From: Microbacterium sp. SORGH_AS_1204
GTDB lineage: Bacteria; Actinomycetota; Actinomycetes; Actinomycetales; Microbacteriaceae
DNA length: 64,000 bases
Assembly: GCF_030818935.1 (NCBI RefSeq)
Contig: NZ_JAUTBD010000001.1
Span: 1,178,001 to 1,242,000, forward strand
Direction: 5' to 3'
Part shown: in pieces, positions 25,303 to 34,747 of the stretch
Numbering within the stretch: the stretch's first letter is position 1
Layout of the letters: each line of letters opens with the position of its first letter
Notes under the pieces: generated by a model
The model's database searches: none
Told to the model about the DNA's origin: nothing
What the model saw: only the letters and a program-made list of their open reading frames with translations
Translations under genes and position numbers: made by a program

Positions 25303-26247
25303 ATGATCCCCTTCCTTCTCCGGCGCGCCGTCGCTGCGGTCGTACTCGTTGCGATCGTCTGCACGGCGGCTTTCTTCCTCCTCTTCGCAGTCTCATCCGA
25401 CCCGACTTCGGCTCTTCTCGGGAACAATCCGACCGACGCACAGCGCGCCGCGCTTCGTGCACAACTGGGTCTGGACCAGCCCGTCTACGTTCAGTACCTC
25501 AGATGGATCGGCGGCGCGCTGCACGGCGACCTCGGGATGACGTGGAGTGGTGGACAGCCGGTGCTGCAGGTCCTGGCCACGCGACTCCCCGTCACCCTGT
25601 CGATCGTGATCGGCGCGCTCATCCTGTCGGCCGCGGTCGGTATCGTCGCCGGCCTGTACGCCGGCGTTCATCAGGGAACCGCGGTCGATCGCACCATCCT
25701 CGGGCTCTCTGTGGCCGGCTTCGCCCTCCCGAGCTTCTGGATCTGCCTGCTCCTGGTCTACTTCTTCGCGATCACCCTCCATTGGTTGCCTGCCACCGGA
25801 TACGTGCCGATCGAACGGTCTATCGACGGATGGCTGAGCTCCATCATCCTTCCCGTCGTTGCCCTGTCCCTCGGGTGCGTGGCGGCGTTGGCCCAGACCC
25901 TGCGCACGAGCACGATCGAGGTCTACCGCCAGGACTTCGTGCGAACACTACGCTGCCGGGGGCTGTCGGAGCGGCGGATCCTCTTCACGCATGTTCTCCG
26001 CAATGCCGCACCCGCGGGGCTCACGGTGCTCAGCCTGCAGTTCGTGGGACTGATCGGAGGCGCGGTCGTCGTGGAGTCGATCTTCGCGCTCCCCGGCATC
26101 GGCTCGTTTGCCAGCCGCAGCACGATGGTCGGTGATCTTCCCGCCGTGCTCGGGGTGGTCGTGGTCTCGGTCATCGTCGTCGTTGTGGTCAACCTGCTCC
26201 TCGACCTCGCGGTCGCCTGGATCAATCCGAAAGCGAGACTCTTGTGA
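25303..26247 (+). CDS. ABC transporter permease, DppB type
   Basis: 314 residues with six membrane helices (first at about residues 9-30) and the EAA-like loop RQDFVRTLRCRGLSERRILFTH typical of binding-protein-dependent permeases. The external loop after helix 1 (NNPTDAQRAALRAQLGLDQP) is the usual DppB/OppB feature. It pairs with the next gene, whose N-terminal half is the DppC-type partner. Its stop overlaps the next start (GTGA at 26244-26247). Confidence 0.93.
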   Translation: MIPFLLRRAVAAVVLVAIVCTAAFFLLFAVSSDPTSALLGNNPTDAQRAALRAQLGLDQPVYVQYLRWIGGALHGDLGMTWSGGQPVLQVLATRLPVTLSIVIGALILSAAVGIVAGLYAGVHQGTAVDRTILGLSVAGFALPSFWICLLLVYFFAITLHWLPATGYVPIERSIDGWLSSIILPVVALSLGCVAALAQTLRTSTIEVYRQDFVRTLRCRGLSERRILFTHVLRNAAPAGLTVLSLQFVGLIGGAVVVESIFALPGIGSFASRSTMVGDLPAVLGVVVVSVIVVVVVNLLLDLAVAWINPKARLL

Positions 26248-28013
26248 GCGCTGACCCCATGCCGACGGCCCCCGGGGCCGTCCGCCGGTTCTTCCGCAAT
26301 CCGTTCGCCCTCATTCCCCTGGCCATCGTGGCCGTGCTCGGCCTCCTGTCGGTCCTGGCACCCCTCGTCGCCCCCGTCGATCCCAACGCGGTGTTCACGG
26401 CCAGCGTGGGTGGGGGCCCGACCTCGGGGCATCCGCTCGGGTTCGACGCCTCCGGACGCGACGTATGGTCCCGCCTCGTCTATGGCGGGCGCACGAGCCT
26501 GAGCTCCGCACTGATCGTGGTGGTGATCGCCGTCGCGTTCGGGACCCCTGTCGGCTTGGTTGCGGGCTACTTCCGCGGCACGTTCGAGCGGATCGCCAGC
26601 GCCGTCAGCGACATCCTGCAGTCGGTGCCGGCGATGATCCTGCTCCTGGTCATCGCCGCTGCCACATCCAACAACTACGTCGCCGTCATGACGGTCCTCG
26701 GGGTGATGTTCGCCCCCGGGTTCTATCGGCTCACACGTTCCTCGGTGATCGCGGTGCGAGGCGAACTCTTCATCGATGCGGCTCGGGTGTCCGGCCTCAC
26801 CGACGGACGCATCATCGCGAGACACGTACTCGGCGTTGTGCGCGGACCTCTTCTGGTCAACGCTGCCCTGTCGAGCGGACTGGCGATCAGCATCCAGGGT
26901 GGTCTGGAGTTCCTCGGACTCGGCCTGCCGGGCGTGCCGAGCTGGGGGGGAATGCTCAACGACGCGTTCAAGAACATCTTCAGCTATCCCCAGCTGATGA
27001 TCGCACCCGGCATCGTCATGGGAGTCGCGATCGCCTCGCTCGCGCTGATCGGATCGGGAGTGTCCGACGCGCTCTCCGTCTCGGCGGTGCAGGCCCGCCG
27101 CACGAGCAGACGCGGCCACGCCGAGGCATCCGTCGGCGGGCGGCCTGAGAGCGCCGTGTCGGTGAGAGGCCTGCGTGTGTCCTACGGCGGCAGGGAGGTG
27201 GTGCACGGCACCGACCTGGATGTGCGAGTCGATCGCGTCATGGGCATCGTGGGGGAGTCCGGGTCCGGGAAGACGCAGACCGCCTTCGCGATTCTCGGAG
27301 TCCTCCCTCCCGAGGCGGAGGTCAGCGCCGGTGCCCTTCTGGTCGACGGCGTCGATGTGCAGGCATTGTCGCCGTCCCGGCGGAGCGCCCTGCTCGGAAC
27401 GACTGTCGGGTACATCCCGCAGGAGCCGAGCGCCAATCTCGACCCCACCTTCACGATCGGTCATCAGCTGACGCTTCCGCTGCGGAAGAAGCGGGGGATG
27501 AGCCGCGCCACTGCCTCCGCTGAGGCGGCACGGTTGCTCGCTCGAGTGGGCATCGTCGACCCCGCTCGCACGATGCGCGCCTACCCGCACCAGATCTCCG
27601 GAGGAATGGCGCAGCGTGTTCTCATCGCCGGTGCCGTGTCGCTGCGGCCGCACCTGCTCATCGCGGACGAGCCCACGACGGCACTCGATGTCACGGTGCA
27701 GGCGGAGGTTCTCGACCTCCTGCGCGACCTGCGCGAGGAGTACGGCATGGCGCTGGTGGTCGTCACGCACAACCTCGGGGTCGTCGCCGACATCTGCGAC
27801 GAGGTCACCGTGATGCGCGCGGGGGAGATCGTCGAGCGCGGTGACGTGCGGGAGGTCCTCACCGCGCCGCGCTCGGATTACACCCGGGCACTCCTGGCGG
27901 CGTCCCTCGAGGGAATGCCCGACCGCCGGTCGCGGGACCGCGACGCTGCGAGAGCTGGCGTCCCGTCCCAGCCGGCTCTCTCCGAAGACGACACCGAGGC
28001 GGTGCGGCCATGA
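26244..28013 (+). CDS. Fused DppC-type permease and DppD-type ATPase
   Basis: 589 residues joining two usually separate proteins. Residues 1-275 are the permease (helices from about 20 to 275; EAA-like loop RGELFIDAARVSGLTDGRII). After a short basic linker (about 285-300), residues 303-560 are the ATPase: Walker A GESGSGKT (337-344), signature ISGGMAQR (451-458, a variant of LSGGQ), Walker B LLIADEP (471-477). The partner ATPase (DppF type) is the next gene. The GTG start overlaps the previous stop. The frame is uninterrupted, so the fusion looks genuine and not a sequencing artefact. Confidence 0.93.
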   Translation: MSADPMPTAPGAVRRFFRNPFALIPLAIVAVLGLLSVLAPLVAPVDPNAVFTASVGGGPTSGHPLGFDASGRDVWSRLVYGGRTSLSSALIVVVIAVAFGTPVGLVAGYFRGTFERIASAVSDILQSVPAMILLLVIAAATSNNYVAVMTVLGVMFAPGFYRLTRSSVIAVRGELFIDAARVSGLTDGRIIARHVLGVVRGPLLVNAALSSGLAISIQGGLEFLGLGLPGVPSWGGMLNDAFKNIFSYPQLMIAPGIVMGVAIASLALIGSGVSDALSVSAVQARRTSRRGHAEASVGGRPESAVSVRGLRVSYGGREVVHGTDLDVRVDRVMGIVGESGSGKTQTAFAILGVLPPEAEVSAGALLVDGVDVQALSPSRRSALLGTTVGYIPQEPSANLDPTFTIGHQLTLPLRKKRGMSRATASAEAARLLARVGIVDPARTMRAYPHQISGGMAQRVLIAGAVSLRPHLLIADEPTTALDVTVQAEVLDLLRDLREEYGMALVVVTHNLGVVADICDEVTVMRAGEIVERGDVREVLTAPRSDYTRALLAASLEGMPDRRSRDRDAARAGVPSQPALSEDDTEAVRP

Positions 28014-28867
28014 ACCGGACATCCATCGACCCGGGGCCGCTCCTCGCCGTCAACGGTCTCGACGTCATCTACCCGGGCGTGCGCGGTGGGGCACCGTTTC
28101 CGGCGCTGCACGACGTGTCGCTGAGCGTGGCACCCGGTGAGTGCGTCGGTCTCGTGGGCGAATCCGGCAGCGGGAAGACGACGCTCGGCAAGGCCGTGCT
28201 GGGACTCGCGCCCGTCAGCGCGGGAACGGTGATGTACGGCGACGAGGAGATCTCGCACGCCTCACGGCTGACCCGTCGGCGTCTGGCCAGCGAGCTGCAG
28301 GTGGTGTTTCAAGACCCCTACCGCTCGATGAACCCCTCGATGACGGTCGGCGACGTTCTCGCCGAGCCCCTGATCATCACCGGCCGCGGTCGTCGGGCCG
28401 CGCGGCAGCGCGTCGTCGAGCTCTTGGACCGGGTAGGCCTTCCCGCTGACGCCGAGCGCCGGTATCCCGGCGAGTTCTCCGGCGGACAACGGCAGCGCAT
28501 CGCGATCGCGCGCGCACTGTGCCGTTCTCCGCGCCTGGTCGTGTGCGATGAACCCGTCAGCGCTCTGGACCTCACGACGCAACAGTCGGTTCTCGACCTC
28601 TTCATCGAGCTGCAGCGCGACCTCGGCATCGCCTACCTCTTCGTGACGCACGACCTCGCGGTCGTGCGCTACGTCGCGCACCGGGTCGCGGTGATGCGCG
28701 GGGGTCGCATCGTCGAAGAAGGCGAAACGAGCCTCGTCACGACCACGCCCCAGCACGCCTACACGCGTTCGCTCATGCTCGCGTCGCCGGTCGCCGACCC
28801 CGACGCGCAAGCGGAGCGACGTTCTCAACGACACGCGTTCGCTCGATCCGCGGAGGCGAGAGCATGA
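28010..28867 (+). CDS. ABC transporter ATPase, DppF/OppF type
   Basis: 285 residues. Walker A GESGSGKT (50-57), Q-loop VVFQDPYRSMNP, signature FSGGQRQRIAIARAL, Walker B LVVCDEP. The YRSMNPSMTVGDVLAEPL stretch is typical of DppF/OppF. It provides the second nucleotide-binding half of the importer. Its ATG overlaps the previous stop (28010-28013) and its stop overlaps the next start (28864-28867). Confidence 0.93.
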   Translation: MNRTSIDPGPLLAVNGLDVIYPGVRGGAPFPALHDVSLSVAPGECVGLVGESGSGKTTLGKAVLGLAPVSAGTVMYGDEEISHASRLTRRRLASELQVVFQDPYRSMNPSMTVGDVLAEPLIITGRGRRAARQRVVELLDRVGLPADAERRYPGEFSGGQRQRIAIARALCRSPRLVVCDEPVSALDLTTQQSVLDLFIELQRDLGIAYLFVTHDLAVVRYVAHRVAVMRGGRIVEEGETSLVTTTPQHAYTRSLMLASPVADPDAQAERRSQRHAFARSAEARA

Positions 28868-29436
28868 GCGTGCGGGTCCACCTCGTGCGTCACGGGCGCA
28901 CGGTGTACAACGACGAAGAGCGCTTGCAGGGCTGGTCGGACTCCGCCCTCACGGAGGTCGGACGTGCCGCGGCCCACCGCGAGGCATCTCGGTGGGCGTC
29001 GACGGACGTCGTGGCCCTTTACAGCTCCCCGTCCCCGCGCGCCGCGGCGACCGCGCGTCTTCTCTTTCCCGCCGCCGAGCCGATCTTCGACCCTGACCTG
29101 CGCGAGTATCACTTCGGGGAGTGGGAGGCACGGCGCGCCGAGGACATCGTGCGCGACCCCGACGTCCTCGCCCTCGGCTGGTCGTTCGAATCGCTGGTGG
29201 ACGGAACGGCGCCAGCGCTTCCCGGCGGAGAGTCCGCGCAGTCCTTCGACAGCCGCGTCCTCGCCGCCCTCACGCGTATCCGCAGCGCTCACGAATTCGG
29301 AGACGTCGTGGTGGTGACACACGGGATCACGATCGCTTCGCTCATGCGCCAGCACGGGCGTCCCGCCCGTCCCGTCGAGAACCTCGCAGCCGTGACTCTC
29401 GAGTTCTCCCCGGTGCGCAGGGGGTCGACTCGATGA
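28864..29436 (+). CDS. Histidine phosphatase family protein
   Basis: 190 residues with the RHG motif VRHGRTVYN (catalytic His10), the acid region YHFGEWE and the second His in VVVTHGITIASLM, the arrangement of the phosphoglycerate-mutase/CobC-like branch. It would remove or transfer a phosphate on a small molecule. Coupling to the transporter on one side and to a glycosidase on the other suggests dephosphorylation of an imported or intermediate compound, but the substrate is unknown. Confidence 0.88.
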   Translation: MSVRVHLVRHGRTVYNDEERLQGWSDSALTEVGRAAAHREASRWASTDVVALYSSPSPRAAATARLLFPAAEPIFDPDLREYHFGEWEARRAEDIVRDPDVLALGWSFESLVDGTAPALPGGESAQSFDSRVLAALTRIRSAHEFGDVVVVTHGITIASLMRQHGRPARPVENLAAVTLEFSPVRRGSTR

Positions 29437-31919
29437 ACACGACAGCTGCCGAGATGCGCCCCCTCGCGACCGCGTCTCTCGACGATCTCGTCGCGGAGCT
29501 CACACTCGCCGAGAAGTGCGCCCTGGTCTCGGGGGCGACCTTCTGGGGCACCACGGCGATCCCGCGCATCGGACTGGCTTCCATGACGCTCTCGGATGGG
29601 CCCGCGGGAGTACGCGGGCGCGTGTGGAGCGAGAAGTCGCCGTCGTACGCGCTCCCGTCCGCCACGGCGATCGCGGCGGCGTTCGACGACTCCGTGGCGG
29701 AGCGTCTCGGTCGACTGATCGGCGACGAGGCGAGGAGGAAGGGGATCGATGTCGTCCTCGGTCCGACCGTCAACCTGCATCGTTCACCCCTGGGCGGACG
29801 CAACTTCGAAGCCTTCTCGGAAGACCCCGTGCTGACGGGGCGGACCGGGGCGGCGATGGTGCGTGGCATCCAATCCCGAGGGGTCGCTGCGTGCGCCAAG
29901 CACTTCCTCCTCAACGATGCCGAGACGGACCGCTTCGACGTCGACTGCCGAGCGAGCGAGGACACGGTGCGGCGCGTGTACGCGGCGGCCTTCGAGCCGC
30001 TCGTTCGCGAGGCCGCGGTGCAGACGGTCATGACCAGTTACAACTCCGTCGACGGGGTCCGTGCGACGGAGTCGACCCGGCTCGATGACCTGCTGCGAGG
30101 CGAGTGGGGGTTCGAGGGGGTGGCGCTGTCGGACTGGGGCGCGGTCCGATCTGTGGCCGCAGCCTTCGCCGCCGGGACCGACCTGGCCATGCCGGGGCCC
30201 GACACCCCCTGGAGTGCGGGGCTTGAGGCGGCAGTCCTCGCCGGTGAGATCGACGTGGACCTCGTCGATCGACGCGTCCGCCGCCTGCTCGGCCTCGCGG
30301 CGCGCGTGGGCGCGCTCGTGACGGACGAGCGGGGAGCCTCCGTGCATAGATCAGCCGCCGCCGAGCGCGATGACCGGGATGCCGTGCGAGAACTGCTGAC
30401 CGACGCGGCGGCCCGAGCAGCCGTGCTGCTGCGCAACGATGTCGGCGCGACGCCGGGCTCACCGATCCTTCCGTTCCACGGCGGGATCCGACGCATCGCC
30501 GTCTTCGGCGCGCACGCGGTGCGTATGCGCACCGGCGGCGGCGGGAGTGCGAGCGTCGTCCCCGAGCACACGACGGACTTCCTCGCCGGCATCGAGGATG
30601 CCTTCCCCGCCGCAGAGGTGCGCTGGAGTGTCGGAGCGGACCCCTTCGCGTACTTTCCCGACGGGATCGCCCATATCGAGGACGCGCGCGTCGATGTCGA
30701 GTTCGTGGATGCCGATGGGGTGGTCATCGGTTCCGAGGAGCGCGCGAGTCTGGACCTGGTCTATGGCCTGGGCTATCCGGACGGGCTCGACGCCGCCAGG
30801 GTCGCCGAGATCCACGTGAACGCGGTGCTCATGCCCGGGCGTTGGAATCTGGAGTGCGCCGCGGTGGGAGACGTGCGACTGACGCTCGACGGCGTCGCGA
30901 CCATCGACGAGCAGCTGCACGCCGCACCGGGTGATGAGATCGGCAGCCTCAGCGCCCCGCCGAAGACCCGCGCGACGGTGTCGATCTCCGACGCTGCCGT
31001 CCTGCACGTGCGCTACACACCGCAACGCGACATGATCGCCGCCCTGCGTGTGGGCATTGTGCCGGAGGGTACGGGCGTGGATGCCGAGGAGGTCGCCGCA
31101 CTGGTCGACTGGGCAGATGCCGCCGTGGTCGTGGTCGGGACGACCGAGCTCGACGAGTCCGAGGGCTTCGACCGGGCGAGCCTGCATCTTCCAGGCGACC
31201 AGGATGCGCTCGTTGAGACGGTGGCTAGGAGCGACGTCCCCACCGTGGTCGTCATCAACGCGGGAGCCCCCGTGGCGACCCCCTGGCGAGAGAACGTCGA
31301 GGCGATCCTCCTGATGCACTTCCCCGGGCAGGAGGGCGGCGCCGCCCTGGGACGTATTCTCTCCGGAAGAGCCGAGCCCACCGGTCGTCTGACGACGACC
31401 TGGCCCTCCGGCGACCATGTCGCGGTTCCCCCCGTGGATCCGGTCGACGGCCTGCTCGTGTACGAAGAGGGCGAGGCATTCGGCTACCGCGCGCGCCGCC
31501 ATCCGGGGGATGTGGCGTACGCGTTCGGCGAGGGCCAGGGTTTCGCCTCTTGGCGCCTCGACGACGTGCAACGCGTTTCCCGAACCCGTGTGCGCGCCAC
31601 ACTCACCGTCGATGCCGCGGGCACCGCACGCCCCGAGAGCGGAGTGTTCGTGCAACACGTGCAGCTGTATGCCCTCCGGGATGGTGCGCATTGCACCGTC
31701 GACGACACGCGCGTCCGGTTCCTCGCGAGCTCCCGCATCGAGCTGGTCGCGGGCGAAACGGCGCTCGTGGACATGGACGTCGACCCGGCGGTATGGAATC
31801 GCATCCTCGCCCCCGACGAAGAGATCGAGCTCGCACTCGGCTTCTCCTCGCACGACCTGACGCGCGCGGCACCCCACCCGCGAGCGGACCATCTCGCCAC
31901 CACCCAGGAGGACTCATGA
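29433..31919 (+). CDS. Glycoside hydrolase family 3 beta-glycosidase with PA14-like insert
   Basis: 828 residues, no signal peptide, so cytoplasmic. The N-terminal barrel has SDGPAGVRG, the KHFLLNDAETDR motif and the nucleophile region FEGVALSDWGA (Asp234). The C-terminal alpha/beta domain is interrupted at about residues 400-510 by a PA14-like segment, and a fibronectin-III-like domain ends the protein (FASWRLDDVQRVSRTRVRA), as in KmBglI-type enzymes that trim glucosides of aromatic compounds or oligosaccharides. In this operon it may deglycosylate the imported compound. ATGA overlaps on both sides show tight coupling. Confidence 0.9.
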   Translation: MNTTAAEMRPLATASLDDLVAELTLAEKCALVSGATFWGTTAIPRIGLASMTLSDGPAGVRGRVWSEKSPSYALPSATAIAAAFDDSVAERLGRLIGDEARRKGIDVVLGPTVNLHRSPLGGRNFEAFSEDPVLTGRTGAAMVRGIQSRGVAACAKHFLLNDAETDRFDVDCRASEDTVRRVYAAAFEPLVREAAVQTVMTSYNSVDGVRATESTRLDDLLRGEWGFEGVALSDWGAVRSVAAAFAAGTDLAMPGPDTPWSAGLEAAVLAGEIDVDLVDRRVRRLLGLAARVGALVTDERGASVHRSAAAERDDRDAVRELLTDAAARAAVLLRNDVGATPGSPILPFHGGIRRIAVFGAHAVRMRTGGGGSASVVPEHTTDFLAGIEDAFPAAEVRWSVGADPFAYFPDGIAHIEDARVDVEFVDADGVVIGSEERASLDLVYGLGYPDGLDAARVAEIHVNAVLMPGRWNLECAAVGDVRLTLDGVATIDEQLHAAPGDEIGSLSAPPKTRATVSISDAAVLHVRYTPQRDMIAALRVGIVPEGTGVDAEEVAALVDWADAAVVVVGTTELDESEGFDRASLHLPGDQDALVETVARSDVPTVVVINAGAPVATPWRENVEAILLMHFPGQEGGAALGRILSGRAEPTGRLTTTWPSGDHVAVPPVDPVDGLLVYEEGEAFGYRARRHPGDVAYAFGEGQGFASWRLDDVQRVSRTRVRATLTVDAAGTARPESGVFVQHVQLYALRDGAHCTVDDTRVRFLASSRIELVAGETALVDMDVDPAVWNRILAPDEEIELALGFSSHDLTRAAPHPRADHLATTQEDS

Positions 31920-33925
31920 ACACGCACACAGGTCTCATCAGGCCCACAGCGAGCGGACTCACCGAGCAGGACGTGCTCGACACGCGATCTATCCTGACGG
32001 CAGCGGGGCTCGTCGACGAGAACACACGTTTCGCCTACGTCATGCCCGACGACGCCGAGACACGTGTCGTTACCGGTCTGCTCGTGGACCTCCCCACGGC
32101 ACGGACCACGTTCGTCGTGGTCGATCTGACGCTCGGATCAGTGCGGTCCACGCGCGAGCTCGACACTCGGGCCGAGGGGCACGCACCCGTCTTCGACGAG
32201 GACTTCGCCACCGCGGATCGCGCGGTCAAATCGGATCCGGAGTGGCTGGCGGCGATGGCGCGGCGCGGTATCACCGACCTCACACTCGTGCGTATCGTCG
32301 CCCTCTCCGCCGGGTCGTTCGGGTACGACGACGAGGTGGGCATCCGCGTCGCTCGAGCCCTCGCCTTCCGTGCGGACTATCCGGCGGACTCGCAGTGGGC
32401 CCACCCGATCGACGGCGTCATCGCGCACGTCGATGTCACCAACGGGCGCGTCCTGCGTGTGATCGAGACCGACATCGAGCACGTGCCCGCAGAGTCGGGT
32501 GACTACCTCGCTCCGGCTGTCCGTGGCCCCGAACGTGCCGACCTGACCCCGTTGCACATCGTGCAGCCCGCCGGTGTCGGGTTCGACATCGTCGACGGTG
32601 TGCTGACGTGGCAGAACTGGCGCTTCACGGTGGGCTTCAACGGGCGTGAGGGCCTGACCCTGCACGACATCGCCTTCCGTGACGGTGGCGAATGGCGCGA
32701 TATCGTCCGCCGCGCCTCGATCTCGGAGATGGTCGTTCCGTATGCCGACCCCACCCCCACGCACGACTGGCAGAACTACTTCGACGCGGGCGAGTATCAA
32801 TTCGGTCGTCTGGCCAACTCCCTCGAACTCGGATGCGATTGTCTCGGGGAGATCCGCTATCTGGACGCGGTCGTCGTCGGTGACGACGGGTACCCGCGGA
32901 CCATCCGCAACGCGATCTGCATCCATGAGGAAGATTTCGGCGTGCTCTGGAAGCACAACGACGGTTTCGCCGGCACGAACGAGACGCGCCGTCAGCGTCG
33001 CCTGATCGTGTCGTTCTTCGTCACGGTCGGGAACTACGACTACGGGTTCTACTGGGCGTTCAGTCTCGACGGGGCGATCGAGCTCGAAGCCAAGGCGACG
33101 GGCATCGTGTTCACCGCGGGGTACCCCGAGGGACGCGACGACTACCCGTACTCGAGTCAGCTGGCGCCCGGACTCGCCGCGCCGTATCACCAGCACCTGT
33201 TCTCGGCGCGTCTGGACATGGCGATCGACGGCGACGCGCACATCGTGGAGGAGATCGATGCCGTCCGGGTGCCGATGGGCCCGGGCAACGAGCGCGGTAA
33301 CGCCTTCACCAAGTCGACCTCACGTTTGACCAGCGAGCGGCAGGCCCGCCGCGACGCGGCGACGGACCGCGGTCGCGTGTGGTTCGTCGGTAGCGCTGAT
33401 CGCCGCAACCGCATGGGTGCCCCCACGGGGTACGTCCTCGTTCCCGAGGGTCTTCCGCTTCTGCTGGCTGACGATGACTCGTCCATCGCGGCGCGCGCCG
33501 GCTTCGCACGGCATCATCTCTGGGTCAGCCGCTACGAGCCCGGCGAGCTCTGGGCGGCCGGATACACCCCCAACCAGCATCCGGGTGGCGCGGGGCTTCC
33601 CCAGTACACCGCCGGCGACCGTTCCATCGACGGCGAGCACGTCGTCCTGTGGCACACCTTCGGGTTGACGCACTTCCCGCGGCTGGAGGACTGGCCGATC
33701 ATGCCCGTCGACTACGCCGGGTTCGCCCTGAAGCCGCACGGATTCTTCGACCGGAACCCGACGCTGGACGTGCCCGATCTCGCCCGCGTCGGCTCGACCG
33801 GCGAGTCCTGCGCCTCGTCGGAGACGCGGTCCCCTGATCTCGCCGGTGTCCCTTCATGCTGCGCGGCGCCGGAGGGCGCACCGCTCGACTACGCCACGCA
33901 CATCACGAACGGAGACGCGCGATGA
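31916..33925 (+). CDS. Copper-containing primary amine oxidase (tyramine oxidase-like)
   Basis: 669 residues. The topaquinone site is intact: TVGNYDYG with precursor Tyr374. The catalytic base lies in YFDAGEY (Asp290); copper ligands are His425 and His427 in PYHQHLF and a third His in THFPRLEDWPIMP. The enzyme oxidises a primary amine to an aldehyde, releasing ammonia and hydrogen peroxide. There is no signal peptide. It is followed directly by moaF, the gene that accompanies the amine oxidase in the Klebsiella moa operon, which supports a monoamine such as tyramine or a phenylethylamine as substrate. The C-terminal 60 residues (Cys/Ser/Pro-rich) look disordered. Confidence 0.93.
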   Translation: MNTHTGLIRPTASGLTEQDVLDTRSILTAAGLVDENTRFAYVMPDDAETRVVTGLLVDLPTARTTFVVVDLTLGSVRSTRELDTRAEGHAPVFDEDFATADRAVKSDPEWLAAMARRGITDLTLVRIVALSAGSFGYDDEVGIRVARALAFRADYPADSQWAHPIDGVIAHVDVTNGRVLRVIETDIEHVPAESGDYLAPAVRGPERADLTPLHIVQPAGVGFDIVDGVLTWQNWRFTVGFNGREGLTLHDIAFRDGGEWRDIVRRASISEMVVPYADPTPTHDWQNYFDAGEYQFGRLANSLELGCDCLGEIRYLDAVVVGDDGYPRTIRNAICIHEEDFGVLWKHNDGFAGTNETRRQRRLIVSFFVTVGNYDYGFYWAFSLDGAIELEAKATGIVFTAGYPEGRDDYPYSSQLAPGLAAPYHQHLFSARLDMAIDGDAHIVEEIDAVRVPMGPGNERGNAFTKSTSRLTSERQARRDAATDRGRVWFVGSADRRNRMGAPTGYVLVPEGLPLLLADDDSSIAARAGFARHHLWVSRYEPGELWAAGYTPNQHPGGAGLPQYTAGDRSIDGEHVVLWHTFGLTHFPRLEDWPIMPVDYAGFALKPHGFFDRNPTLDVPDLARVGSTGESCASSETRSPDLAGVPSCCAAPEGAPLDYATHITNGDAR

Positions 33926-34737
33926 CCGAAGTCAGTTTCGACCGCAGGGATTGGGTTGCTCTGGAAGAGATGGCGGACGGCTTCGACGAATACCTTCCCG
34001 AGAGTTCGAATGCTCTCGCCGGTCGCACCCTGCACGTGTCCCTGCAGACCGATCACGTCGCGGGCACGGGCCTCGAGCTGCACTTCGGCACCGCCGACAT
34101 CACCGTCACCGGGCCCGCGGCCGAGGCGCTCGCCGCGACCGCCGCGCGACCCGTCCCGTACACCGCGGTCGAGCTGACCACCGGACTCTTCTTCGTGCAC
34201 GTGCGACTTCGCGAGCGCGCGGTGATGAGCTTCTCCTGGGACGAGGTCGCAGGTTCCCTCGTCGGTGCCGTGGGCGACCTCGGTGAGGGGGACGGCTATC
34301 ACGTGGCTCAGGCGTGGTTCACGGGTGTCGATGCCTCCCGGCCCGACGCTGCCCTGCCCCGGCCGACCACTGAGCTCGTCGGTCGGCGGATGCGGTACCG
34401 CTACAGCTCCGACGACGTGTACGACCACGTCTACGTCACGCCGGACCGCTACACCTGGGTGTGCATGTCGGGTGCGGAAGCAGGCCAGTGCGACACGGAA
34501 CCCACCCGTGCCTACCACGTTCGCGAGGGCGTGGTGCTCTTCTCCTGGCTCGAACGAGTGCTCGGTGTCGAAGGAATGGTCCTGATCGACTTCGCGCAGG
34601 AACGGACCGTCGGCATCCAGTTCGCCGTCGATCAGTTCAGCGGGGCCGTCATCGACCTGTTGATGGGTGCGTACGCGGCCGAGGTCAGCACCTCGCCGGG
34701 CCTGGATGCCATCGACCCACGCCCGGGCGCCGTCTGA
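33922..34737 (+). CDS. moaF: MoaF-like protein of monoamine metabolism
   Basis: 271 residues made of two similar beta-barrel (lipocalin-like) halves: an N-terminal MoaF-type domain (GRTLHVSLQTDHVAGTGLEL) and a C-terminal one (LVGRRMRYRYSSDDVYDHVY, then TWVCMSGAEAGQCDTEP). MoaF is encoded beside the tyramine oxidase gene in the Klebsiella monoamine regulon; its biochemical role is unsettled, and ligand or aldehyde binding is a guess. It overlaps the oxidase stop by 4 bases (ATGA at 33922). Confidence 0.82.
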   Translation: MTEVSFDRRDWVALEEMADGFDEYLPESSNALAGRTLHVSLQTDHVAGTGLELHFGTADITVTGPAAEALAATAARPVPYTAVELTTGLFFVHVRLRERAVMSFSWDEVAGSLVGAVGDLGEGDGYHVAQAWFTGVDASRPDAALPRPTTELVGRRMRYRYSSDDVYDHVYVTPDRYTWVCMSGAEAGQCDTEPTRAYHVREGVVLFSWLERVLGVEGMVLIDFAQERTVGIQFAVDQFSGAVIDLLMGAYAAEVSTSPGLDAIDPRPGAV

Positions 34738-34747
34738 GGGGTCGGAG

